DNA of 64,000 bases from Thioalkalivibrio paradoxus ARh 1 (GTDB lineage Bacteria > Pseudomonadota > Gammaproteobacteria > Ectothiorhodospirales > Ectothiorhodospiraceae): positions 1-64,000 of the forward strand of contig NZ_CP007029.1 in assembly GCF_000227685.2 (NCBI RefSeq). The letters run 5' to 3'. A program made the position numbers and the translations under genes. Below are positions 57,579 to 64,000 of this stretch, in pieces. The notes under the pieces were generated by a model. It was given only the letters and a program-made list of their open reading frames with translations. It was not told the DNA's origin and did no database searches. The first letter of the stretch is position 1. Each line of letters begins with the position of its first letter.

Positions 57579-58485
57579 CTACGCCTCGAACACCTGATCA
57601 AGCTGGTCGGCGGTGAGCACCCGCTCCGACCAGCGTAGCAGTGTGTCGGCGTCTGCCGATTCGATGCGCGCCCGTACCGGGTCCGGTAGCGGGCCGAATT
57701 TCAGTGTGAGTTGGCGAAGCAGCACGCGTGCCTCGCCCTGGCCAATGCCCTCTTCCCGGCCCTCTTCCCGGCCCTCGTCCCGGCCTTTCTCCAGGAAGCG
57801 CTCTGCAAATCGTGTCATCTCTGCCACCTCCTCGGTGGTACCGCTGGCGGTAGACGATGCGTTCATTTTCGTCCAGGGCCGCGTAGATGTCGATGAAATC
57901 CAGGTATTTGATCCGGCGCTCCGGGTCCGGCTCCAGCGTGGTCAGACCGCGCATCGCCTGCGCATAGACCTCCAGCTTCTCCTCCGGGGCGTAGGCCATG
58001 TTCGGCAGGTTCAGCCGCGCTACCAGGTTCGGACTTTCGAAGTGCTCCCGGGCCGGAATCCGCGGAAGTGCATAGGCCAGGAAGCGGAAGTCGAGGTAGG
58101 TGCCCGCATCCCCGCCGAGAGATAGCTGTCCGGAAAAATCGCCTCGGTGCAGGAACACCGCCACCGGCACCACCCGTTGGGTGTTCATCAGTTCCGAGAG
58201 GTCGAGGCAGTAGTGCGCGAGTCGGTGGATGGAAAACCGTGCCGGCTCGGTCTCTTCTTCGATCACGAACAGAATCGCCTCGCGCCGGCCGTCCGGCCAT
58301 TCCACGAGCAGCGGGATGTCGAGTTCGCGGAAGCGTTCGCCAAGACGTTCCTGCAGCTGCTCCTGGCGCACCGGCGTGACCCGAGCGTCCGCATCGATCG
58401 CCTGCGCCTCGGCCGCCGCGAACAGCGCGATGGCCTCGCGCGGGTAGTCGAGAATGAGGTTTTTGAAGTTCTGGTCGTGCGGCAT
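57579..58485 (-). pseudogene. Rpn-type gene (family 2, copy b), frameshifted
   Basis: From ATG 58485: NFKNLILDYPREAIALFAAA, nuclease-like LLVEWPDGRREAILFVIEEE, DLSELMNTQRVVPVAVFLHR, through NERIVYRQR. Near 57836 one extra base relative to copy a (at the CTCCTCGG run) shifts the frame; the C-terminus (EEVAEMTRFAERFLEKGRDE, GREEG repeats, ending LRWSERVLTADQLDQVFEA) is read in another frame to 57579. Full-length family member inactivated by a single insertion, or an error. Confidence 0.87.
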
Positions 58486-58572
58486 GCACTGGGGCCCTCC
58501 GTCCGTGGCGGGAGCCCAATGCTAGCAACCGGGGCCGTTCATGTCAGGCGGTACCGTTCACCTCATGCCGAG

Positions 58573-58703
58573 CCGTGTTGCAGCGAGGGATCACGACGGC
58601 AAGGATGCGGGGGGTTAGATCTCGCCGTGTTGCAGCGAGGGATCACGACGGCAAGGATGCGGGGGGTTAGGTCTCGCCGTGTTGCAAGGCTTGACCTGAC
58701 CCG
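58573..58703. repeat. 52-bp tandem repeat built around the RAYT-associated motif
   Basis: Units start at 58573, 58625 and (partial) 58677, each CCGTGTTGCAGCGAGGGATC, ACGACGGCAAGGATGCGG then GGGGTTAG(A/G)TCTCG. The last unit runs into an inverted motif (CAAGGCTTGACCTGACCC, to 58702). Confidence 0.88.
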
Positions 58704-58772
58704 ATCCGGCACTTCCTCTCGATCAGGTTGCCAGTCAATCCCCGTCTAGCCCGGCTCCCTTGGCACTTCCCT

Positions 58773-58797
58773 GGGGTCAGGTCTCGCCTTGTCACAC
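58773..58797 (+). repeat. RAYT-associated motif copy
   Basis: GGGGTCAGGTCTCGCC then TTGTCACAC, upstream of ccdAB. Confidence 0.88.
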
Positions 58798-58919
58798 GCT
58801 ACGCGGCAAATGACCGGGGTTCTACTAGCGCTTACACCCCTGGCTCGAATGGCTCGGTTTGTGCCCACGTATTTCATGCGCCTAAACTATGCGCATTCTT
58901 CATGTGTGACGGATTCATC

Positions 58920-59168
58920 ATGCCGAACTCCACGAGGGGCTCCCATGCCCCCAAGCGGGCCGTGAACCTGAGCATCGACGCCGAGTTGCTGGCGGAGGCG
59001 CGCCGGTTCGGACTCAATCTGTCCGGATTGTTGGAGGAGCGCCTGTTGGGGGCCGTGCGCGAGCAACGGCGCAAGTTGTGGTTAGCGGAGAACGCCGGCG
59101 CCATCGAGGATTACAACTCCCGAATCGATGCGCGTGGCAGCTATGCTGACCGCGTGCGGCGCTTTTGA
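58920..59168 (+). CDS. ccdA: CcdA-type antitoxin
   Basis: 82 residues: RAVNLSIDAELLAEARRFGL, NLSGLLEERLLGAVREQRRK (ribbon-helix-helix), then the toxin-binding tail WLAENAGAIEDYNSRIDARG. Typical CcdA. Its stop overlaps the ccdB ATG by one base. Confidence 0.93.
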   Translation: MPNSTRGSHAPKRAVNLSIDAELLAEARRFGLNLSGLLEERLLGAVREQRRKLWLAENAGAIEDYNSRIDARGSYADRVRRF

Positions 59169-59482
59169 TGCGCCAGTTCGACGTCCTGCACAATCCGAAT
59201 CCGGAGACCGCTTCGTGGGCACCGTACCTTCTGGTGCTTCAGAGTGATCTGCTCGGCGAGTTGCGCACCACGGCGGTCGTCCCCCTGGTGCGGCCGGCCG
59301 ATTTCGGCCGGCCGGCGCAGGTGTTGAACCCGGTGTTCGAAGTGCGAGGCGAGCCATTGGTGCTCTCCACCGCCGAGCTCGCCGGTGTCTCCGCGCCGAT
59401 ACTGGGCGAGACGGTGGCTTCGCTGGCCGGCCAGCGCAACGAAATCATCGCAGCCATCGACCTCTTGTTCACGGGAATTTGA
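59168..59482 (+). CDS. ccdB: CcdB-type gyrase toxin
   Basis: 104 residues: RQFDVLHNPNPETASWAPYL, LVLQSDLLGELRTTAVVPLV, then HVLSTAEL-like LVLSTAELAGVSAPILGETV and a C-terminal helix ending AAIDLLFTGI, where CcdB normally has Trp-Gly-Ile. Known CcdB proteins trap DNA gyrase. The final Trp-Gly is replaced by Thr-Gly, so potency is uncertain. Confidence 0.92.
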   Translation: MRQFDVLHNPNPETASWAPYLLVLQSDLLGELRTTAVVPLVRPADFGRPAQVLNPVFEVRGEPLVLSTAELAGVSAPILGETVASLAGQRNEIIAAIDLLFTGI

Positions 59483-59505
59483 CCCCCGAACCGGGCCACC
59501 TAGCC

Positions 59506-59530
59506 GGGGTCAGGTCTCGCCTGGTAGCAT
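59506..59530 (+). repeat. RAYT-associated motif copy
   Basis: GGGGTCAGGTCTCGCC then TGGTAGCAT, between ccdB and the minus-strand VapC gene. Confidence 0.9.
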
Positions 59531-59548
59531 TCGGCGGGCGATGGTGGC

Positions 59549-59944
59549 TCACGCCATGCTGGGATCGATCCCGGCTGCAAGCTGGAGCAGCCCGCCGTCG
59601 GCTGAAAGCAGACTTGCGCCGAAGCGCATGGCAAGCACGACATAGATGAGGTCATATACGGGGCGGTTGTGCAGAATCGCCAGGGAAAGTGCTTCGGTCG
59701 CCAGAGTTGCGTCTGGCTCGAAGGCATCGACCAGGCTCAGCGTTTCCTCCAGACGCGTCAGCGCCGTATTCTTGTCGATGACGCCGGCGCGCGTGTATTT
59801 CCAGAGAGTGTTCGCCACTTCGTCATGAAAAAGTGCCGGGGCCAGCACCATTTGGCTGGTTTCCAGCCGGGCAATGAACTCGCCCGATCGCTCGGTGCGC
59901 ATGACGATGTGCACCGCCGCCGATGCGTCGAGTACGGTTCGCAC
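59549..59944 (-). CDS. VapC-type PIN toxin
   Basis: 131 residues: RTVLDASAAVHIVMRTERSG (Asp5), APALFHDEVANTLWKYTRAG (Glu), and YDLIYVVLAMRFGASLLSAD (Asp residues). Complete PIN catalytic set. Four bases downstream of its antitoxin. Confidence 0.92.
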   Translation of the reverse strand: MRTVLDASAAVHIVMRTERSGEFIARLETSQMVLAPALFHDEVANTLWKYTRAGVIDKNTALTRLEETLSLVDAFEPDATLATEALSLAILHNRPVYDLIYVVLAMRFGASLLSADGGLLQLAAGIDPSMA

Positions 59945-59948
59945 GAGG

Positions 59949-60188
59949 TCAGCGTCCCCGGTCTTCGCGGATGAGAGCCTCGGGCGAGGGCTCGGCGGGC
60001 GTAACCATTTCGGTTAGGTTGCGTTTGATCTCCGTGAGAACACGCTGCCGAGTTTGGGATTGTTCCGCCGTCTTGCCGCGCAACTCGACCAGTGCCTGTT
60101 GCGCGAGGCTGCGCTGGGCTCGTTCGGCCCGGAACGCCAGGGCCTGGTACACGTCATCCGGCAGGTTGCGGATTTGCAGGGTAGGCAT
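59949..60188 (-). CDS. Ribbon-helix-helix antitoxin (VapB/FitA type)
   Basis: 79 residues: PTLQIRNLPDDVYQALAFRA then AQRSLAQQALVELRGKTAEQ, the Arc/FitA DNA-binding domain, with a C-terminal tail for the toxin. A perfect palindrome lies five bases upstream of its ATG. Confidence 0.9.
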   Translation of the reverse strand: MPTLQIRNLPDDVYQALAFRAERAQRSLAQQALVELRGKTAEQSQTRQRVLTEIKRNLTEMVTPAEPSPEALIREDRGR

Positions 60189-60192
60189 GTTC

Positions 60193-60240
60193 GACCTCGG
60201 TCTGCAGCATCATGCATGCACTATGCTGCAGACCGAGGTC
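60193..60240. promoter_or_regulatory. Perfect 18-bp palindrome before the antitoxin gene
   Basis: Arms GACCTCGGTCTGCAGCAT (60193-60210) and its exact complement (60223-60240) with a 12-base spacer (CATGCATGCACT). It lies immediately upstream of the antitoxin start, so an operator or an mRNA leader hairpin covering the ribosome site are both possible. Confidence 0.65.
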
Positions 60241-60333
60241 AGGTTCGATGCTCGGCGGACACCCGCGCATCGATAGGGGTAGGTGGCGCCTTGCGGCATT
60301 GAGTTGAGCGTACTTGGGGGTCATGCGTACTTG

Positions 60334-60399
60334 GGGGTCAGGTCTCGCCTTGTAACATGATTGGAGCGCACTTTGGGGTCAGGGCTCGCCTGGTAACAT
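60334..60399 (+). repeat. Two RAYT-associated motif copies
   Basis: Copies at 60334-60358 (GGGGTCAGGTCTCGCC then TTGTAACAT) and 60375-60399 (GGGGTCAGGGCTCGCC then TGGTAACAT). A partial TTGGGGGTCATG at 60314 precedes them. Confidence 0.9.
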
Positions 60400-60476
60400 G
60401 ATTGCGGGTCCCAGGCGTCCGCCCGGATGGCCGGTCATGCTCGCCGGAAGTGCGGCATCAGCGGCTTCGAGTTCCC

Positions 60477-60542
60477 GGGGTCAGGTCTCGCTTGGTAGCA
60501 TCCGCAAACTGCCGGGTGTGCTACAAGGCGAGACCTGACCCC
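60477..60542. repeat. Head-to-head pair of RAYT-associated motifs (BIME-like)
   Basis: A forward copy (60477-60500) and an inverted copy (60519-60542) form a 24-bp stem with two mismatches and an 18-base loop. Paired inverted REP sequences of this kind are the typical BIME arrangement recognised by RAYT transposases. Confidence 0.9.
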
Positions 60543-60667
60543 CCGTCAGTTATGCGGAATGCCTCGCTCCGAGCAAGCCGGAGGGCGGCGATGCTGCAGA
60601 CGAATGGTGTTCTCGGCCTTCCGGCAGTACAGTGCGAATGTAATGCAATCCTTGCCGGAAGACGACC

Positions 60668-60898
60668 ATGCCCGCAATCGCGAGAATTACCGCCAAAGGC
60701 CAGACGACCATTCCGAAGCAGGTGCGCGCTGCCTTGCATGTCGCACCCGGCGACCTCATCGCATGGGAGATCCATCCTGATGGGACTGCGTCGGTGCGGC
60801 GCGTGCAGCCTCTGGACGTGGACTACCTGCGCGCCCTCGAAGCTACCCTGTCCGAGTGGTCCAGCCCGGCCGATGAGGAAGCTTACCGTGACCTATGA
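60668..60898 (+). CDS. AbrB/MazE-type antitoxin
   Basis: 76 residues: AIARITAKGQTTIPKQVRAA, LHVAPGDLIAWEIHPDGTAS, a swapped-hairpin AbrB DNA-binding domain, then a short acidic tail for the toxin. Overlaps the MazF-like gene by 11 bases. Confidence 0.92.
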   Translation: MPAIARITAKGQTTIPKQVRAALHVAPGDLIAWEIHPDGTASVRRVQPLDVDYLRALEATLSEWSSPADEEAYRDL

Positions 60899-61232
60899 CC
60901 GCTTCACGGTCGTGCGTGTACCGTTTCCGTTCACCGACCGCAGCGCTGTCAAGAACCGCCCGGCCCTGGTGCTTTCGGATGCCGCGGCCTTTAGCGCGAC
61001 CGCTGGGCACTCGGTGATGGCGATGATTACTTCGAAAGGCAACGCACCCTGGCCACTCGATTGCTCAATCAGCGAACTTGACGCCGCCGGCCTGCCGGCG
61101 CCGTCCGTGGTGCGCTTCAAGCTGTTTACCCTCGATCACCGCCTGATTCGGAGCACCCTGGGCCAACTCGCTGAGGCCGACCGTGCAACCGTGCGCAGCG
61201 CATTGAAGCGCTTGCTGGGCGGCGCCGCGTAA
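60888..61232 (+). CDS. MazF-family toxin
   Basis: 114 residues: FTVVRVPFPFTDRSAVKNRP then ALVLSDAAAFSATAGHSVMA, MITSKGNAPWPLDCSISELD, and KLFTLDHRLIRSTLGQLAEA, the MazF/PemK fold. GTG 60888 is favoured by GAGGA upstream; ATG 60873 is an alternative. Intact pair. Confidence 0.9.
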   Translation: MTYDRFTVVRVPFPFTDRSAVKNRPALVLSDAAAFSATAGHSVMAMITSKGNAPWPLDCSISELDAAGLPAPSVVRFKLFTLDHRLIRSTLGQLAEADRATVRSALKRLLGGAA

Positions 61233-61256
61233 GCGGAAAAAGCTTGCCTGGGGGGC

Positions 61257-61308
61257 GTGGGCAGGTCTCGCCTCGTAGCACGGATGTGACCAAGCGACAC
61301 CTGACCCC
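61257..61308. repeat. Inverted pair of degenerate RAYT-associated motifs
   Basis: GGGCAGGTCTCGCCTCGTAG (from 61259) faces TGTGACCAAGCGACACCTGA then CCCC (to 61308). Confidence 0.75.
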
Positions 61309-61333
61309 TTACGCGTGCTTGGGCTCCGTCATT

Positions 61334-62240
61334 GGGGTCAGGTCTCGCCTGACAGCATCCTGCGGCGTACGATCCGCCCGACCGTTGCCGGGTGGAGGCC
61401 GAAGTACTCCCCGATCTGCCGGTAGCTGTAGGCGCCGGTGTCGTGGGCTGCGGCGATCGCGGTGTCGCGATCCGGGCTGTTGGCAGCGATGCTCTCCAGT
61501 GAAGGGGCCGGTGCCCGGCGTTGCTGCTGCGGGATGCCCAGTGGGTCGCCGCGCACCTCGGCCCGCCCTTGCATCGTTTCCACGAACGCCTCGTCGCCAA
61601 GGTAGATCTGGCTTCGGAGTCCGTCCCAGGGGTTCGTGCCGACGCCGTCCGCGACGAAGGCTTGGTAATGTGCCTGCGCCCGTTTGCGTTGCCGGCCGAA
61701 GGCCGACAGCAGTGCATCGGTGGTGAGCCAGGCGGGCCGAGGCGCGGCCCCGATCGTCGCGTTGTAGCTGCTCCAGGCCCATTCGTTGGGCTGCGCCACC
61801 AGGCCCGCCCGCACCGGATTGAGCACCACATAGCGCGCCAGTTCCAGCAGGTAGCTTTCGCGTTCCACGAGGATGGCCTTGAATCGCCCCTGGAACACGT
61901 GGCCGGCGCGGCCGTGGCGCCGATTGGATGCCTGCGTGTACACGCCATTGAGGTGGCGCATCCCTCGGGATAGATTCGCCTCCCGTGTTTCAGCCAGGAT
62001 GTGGTAGTGGTTGGTCATCAGACAGTAGGCGTGGCACAGCCAGCGGAACCGGGTGACGACCTCGCCGAGAATCTCCAGGAATCGCTGGCGATCCGCGTCG
62101 TCCTCGTAGATGTTCTCCCGCCGGTCGCCCCGCGAGGTGACGTGATACAGGGCTCCGGGGAACTCGATGCGTAACGGTCTCGCCATGGTGGGAAAGGATA
62201 GCGCGGGAAGGTGGGATGCTACCAGACGAGACCTGACCCC
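61334..62240 (-). mobile_element. RAYT element bounded by inverted motif copies
   Basis: The transposase gene lies exactly between a forward motif (61334-61358, GGGGTCAGGTCTCGCC then TGACAGCAT) and an inverted motif (62216-62240, ATGCTACCAGACGAGACC then TGACCCC), about 907 bp in all. The same motif is scattered through 42-62 kb. This is the expected layout of a REP-associated tyrosine transposase and its substrate repeats. Confidence 0.82.
61338..62186 (-). CDS. REP-associated tyrosine transposase (RAYT, Y1/IS200-like superfamily)
   Basis: 282 residues. ARPLRIEFPGALYHVTSRGD is the family start; CHAYCLMTNHYHILAETREA contains the HUH-type metal motif (His-Tyr-His); FQGRFKAILVERESYLLELA then RYVVLNPVRAGLV includes the likely catalytic Tyr region. 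The C-terminus has a DnaA-like/HTH segment (GAYSYRQIGEYFGLHPATVG). ATG 62186; the open frame beyond it is spurious. The last residues (SGET) and the TGA stop are encoded by a copy of the motif itself. RAYTs nick and move REP sequences; autonomous transposition is rare. Confidence 0.92.
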   Translation of the reverse strand: MARPLRIEFPGALYHVTSRGDRRENIYEDDADRQRFLEILGEVVTRFRWLCHAYCLMTNHYHILAETREANLSRGMRHLNGVYTQASNRRHGRAGHVFQGRFKAILVERESYLLELARYVVLNPVRAGLVAQPNEWAWSSYNATIGAAPRPAWLTTDALLSAFGRQRKRAQAHYQAFVADGVGTNPWDGLRSQIYLGDEAFVETMQGRAEVRGDPLGIPQQQRRAPAPSLESIAANSPDRDTAIAAAHDTGAYSYRQIGEYFGLHPATVGRIVRRRMLSGET

Positions 62241-62276
62241 ATCGGTTTTTCCCGCTACCAGGCGAGACCTGACCCC
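62216..62276 (-). repeat. Two inverted RAYT-associated motif copies
   Basis: Copies at 62216-62240 and 62254-62276, each followed by ATCGGTTT. A fragment TGACCCCATCGG lies at 62294. These are the last copies; 62305-62503 shows no gene. Confidence 0.88.
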
Positions 62277-62503
62277 ATCGGTTTCCATCGGCGTGACCCC
62301 ATCGGCGAGACCCAACAGTTCCCCGACGGGTCGCCGCATGATGAGGCGCTTCCGACCGCCGGAGGGCTCAATCACAATGGCTCCGGCACGACAACGAAGC
62401 ATAGCGAAAATGCTCGGATGCTCCCAGGTCAACCAACACTGGCCCCGTGATCTCGACCTGCGCCGTACCGTGTGATCATAACCCTTTCACGAGAGAGCTA
62501 TTA

Positions 62504-63727
62504 TTATTGGCCCGAGCCGAGAGAGCGATACAGCGCCGCGAACTTGCGGCGGGTGACACTCCAGTCGAAGTGCTGCAGTGCGTAGGTGCGTCCGCGTTCG
62601 GCGATTGCGCGCATTCGTTCCGGCTGCTCGAGAGCCTCGCGGATCGCCGCGGCCAATGCCTGCGGGTCACCTGGGGGCACCAGAATCCCCGTTTCCCCAT
62701 CCCGAATCACGTCCCGCACCGCCGGGAGATCGGAGGCGATCACGGCGCAGCCGCAGCCCATCGCTTCGACCATTACCAGGCCGAACCCCTCCTGGTCGCC
62801 GTCCGCGGCCTCTACGAAAGGAAACACCGCGATCGCCGCGCGCTGGTAGTGTTGTGCGAGGGATTCGTGGGGTACCGGTCCGGTGAAGTTCACCGAATCG
62901 TGAAATCCGAGAGCGCGGGCCCTTTCCGCCAGCGCGTCCGCCAGAGGTCCGTGACCGACAATCTCGGCCGAGAATGCGACGGAGGTTCGCGCGAATTCGT
63001 GCAGAGCGTCGAGCAGGTGTTCCAGCCCCTTCTTCGGGACAAGCCTTCCGACGAACACCAGGCGCGCGGGATCCTGGTGGACTGCGTGCATCCCTGGAAC
63101 GAATCTGTGCCGCAGATCCGTGCCCATGGGAATCACTTCGGCAACGGATCCCGGCTCGATTTCCCGCACCCTGACGGCCATTGCCTGGCTCACGACGCTG
63201 ACCCCGTCACAACGGCGGAGGATCGCGCGTTTCAGGCTTGTGAGCAGCGCGCCGGGCAGGCCGAAAAGGTCGCCGCCGTGACTGGTGCAAAGAATCGGAA
63301 TGCGCCGCCGCGCGAGGGTGCGGGCCACGAGCGCTGCCAGCCCTTGCGGAATGAGCCAGTGCGCGTGGATCAGGTCGACCCGAGGTTCGCGGCGCAGGCG
63401 GCGGATCGTGGTCCAGACCAGCGAGACGAAGAAGAACGGCAGTTGAGCGAGTCGTAAAGGGTTTTCGCGAACCCGCCAGGCCATGCCGCCCTGATACGCG
63501 ACTGACTGCCAGCGCGGCCACCAGTAGCGGAAACGCGTGACGGCTACCCCCTGCATCCGCTCGCTGCGCGCCGAGCCCGGTGCATGCGGGGCGACCAGCT
63601 CGATGTCGAACCCGGCGCTGAGTTCGCGCGCCAGGTCGAGGACGAATCCGGGTTCGGCATCGCCTGCCCAGCGGGGCAGGGTGGAGGTGAGCATCAGCAC
63701 CCGCGGTCGGCGGGCCTCAACGGCCAT
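62504..63727 (-). CDS. Family 4 glycosyltransferase
   Basis: 407 residues. GT-B fold: VLMLTSTLPRWAGDAEPGFV at the start, HAHWLIPQG, the donor half with LVFVGRLVPKKGLEHLLDAL and EGFGLVMVEAMGCGCAVIAS (E-x7-E motif). Typical of enzymes adding hexoses to lipid-linked or surface glycans. Overlaps the following gene upstream by 11 bases, forming a minus-strand unit. Confidence 0.93.
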   Translation of the reverse strand: MAVEARRPRVLMLTSTLPRWAGDAEPGFVLDLARELSAGFDIELVAPHAPGSARSERMQGVAVTRFRYWWPRWQSVAYQGGMAWRVRENPLRLAQLPFFFVSLVWTTIRRLRREPRVDLIHAHWLIPQGLAALVARTLARRRIPILCTSHGGDLFGLPGALLTSLKRAILRRCDGVSVVSQAMAVRVREIEPGSVAEVIPMGTDLRHRFVPGMHAVHQDPARLVFVGRLVPKKGLEHLLDALHEFARTSVAFSAEIVGHGPLADALAERARALGFHDSVNFTGPVPHESLAQHYQRAAIAVFPFVEAADGDQEGFGLVMVEAMGCGCAVIASDLPAVRDVIRDGETGILVPPGDPQALAAAIREALEQPERMRAIAERGRTYALQHFDWSVTRRKFAALYRSLGSGQ

Positions 63728-64000
63728 CGGCGCTCCCGCTCGTCCCGCGATACGTCAATTGCGTGATCTGCTCCGAGACCAGGCCGATCAGGAAGATCGT
63801 CAGAGCCGACGAGAGCATGAAAATGGTACCCAGGGTCAGCCGGCCGGTGGTGATGTAGGTGTGGCCGTAATAGGCGAGTCCCACGATTCCCTGGATCGCC
63901 GCGATCGGCACGAAGATTTTCAGCGGCGAATACAGCGTGCCGACCTTGAAGATGATCAGCAGGAAGCGGATGCCGTCGCGGATCGGGCGAAGATGGCTCT
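63717..64000 (-). CDS. Family 2 glycosyltransferase, C-terminal part (cut by window edge)
   Basis: About 93 residues are visible: SHLRPIRDGIRFLLIIFKVG, TLYSPLKIFVPIAAIQGIVG, LAYYGHTYITTGRLTLGTIF, MLSSALTIFLIGLVSEQITQ. Two hydrophobic helices at the end are typical of polyprenyl-phosphate sugar transferases of GT2 (DPM1-like with C-terminal membrane segments). The catalytic domain lies beyond the window. An internal ATG at 63911 is not the start. Confidence 0.82.
   Translation of the reverse strand, partial: SHLRPIRDGIRFLLIIFKVGTLYSPLKIFVPIAAIQGIVGLAYYGHTYITTGRLTLGTIFMLSSALTIFLIGLVSEQITQLTYRGTSGSADGR

Noticed and set aside
55562-62276. CRISPR array suggested by many short repeats
   Set aside because: Spacing is irregular, copies occur in both orientations, intervals are genes rather than uniform spacers, and no cas genes are present.
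42224-62276. An integron cassette array
   Set aside because: No integrase gene and no attC-like paired sites are visible; the repeat is linked to a RAYT instead.
62247-62432. N-terminal extension of the RAYT frame to 62432
   Set aside because: The extension is translated motif repeats; the family N-terminus starts at ATG 62186.

Overview
The window is one contiguous piece of a high-GC gammaproteobacterial chromosome that starts at the replication origin. Gene families and order (dnaA-dnaN-recF-gyrB, prlC-xthA, hemC-hemD, argH, a complete type II secretion operon) and base composition suggest a member of the Ectothiorhodospiraceae/Thioalkalivibrio type. That placement is inference; no rRNA or other decisive marker is present. 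I found no tRNA, rRNA or CRISPR array.

1-8 kb is the origin region: dnaA, an AT-rich dnaA-dnaN gap with two perfect DnaA boxes, dnaN, recF and gyrB, plus two identical perfect parS palindromes, one inside the 3' end of recF and one before gyrB. 8-21 kb holds housekeeping genes: lemA with a GIDE/EF-hand membrane protein, oligopeptidase A, exonuclease III, a YqhA-type membrane protein, ubiD with an oppositely oriented SDR gene and a ferredoxin-flavin reductase, hemC-hemD and argH. 21-34 kb is a minus-strand type II secretion operon, gspCDEFGHIJK-[repeat element]-LMN, followed by a lipoprotein gene and a small membrane protein gene. 34-41 kb holds gpmI, a NarL-type response regulator, a lipoprotein, an HTH/nucleotidyltransferase-like regulator and two sugar-nucleotide enzymes (Uxs, GalE).

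41-62.3 kb is accessory and mosaic. It carries about a dozen toxin-antitoxin modules (Phd/PIN, DUF433/DUF5615, RelBE, two MazEF-like with near-identical antitoxins, HicAB, BrnTA, Phd/VapC, UPF0175/DUF3368, CcdAB, VapBC, AbrB/MazF). It also carries four copies of Rpn/DUF4351-type genes and many truncated or frameshifted remnants. Embedded in it (46.5-52.7 kb) is a surface-polymer block: an ABC flippase, two paralogous unknown proteins, a GT2 glycosyltransferase, and a TagD-like plus TagF-like pair implying CDP-glycerol chemistry. About twenty copies of a short motif (GGGGTCAGGTCTCGCC followed by TTGTAGCAT) separate or abut the modules in this zone and are absent from the first 41 kb. At its right end a RAYT/Y1 transposase gene is bounded by the same motif in inverted orientation and has its own stop codon inside one copy. 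The window closes with two more glycosyltransferase genes, the last cut by the window edge.

A second, unrelated repeat family of about 200 bp occupies intergenic gaps only in the first 38 kb, including one copy inside the gsp operon. The most interesting structure is the RAYT-motif-delimited array of toxin-antitoxin and nuclease modules, in which duplicated modules begin, and remnants end, at the motif.
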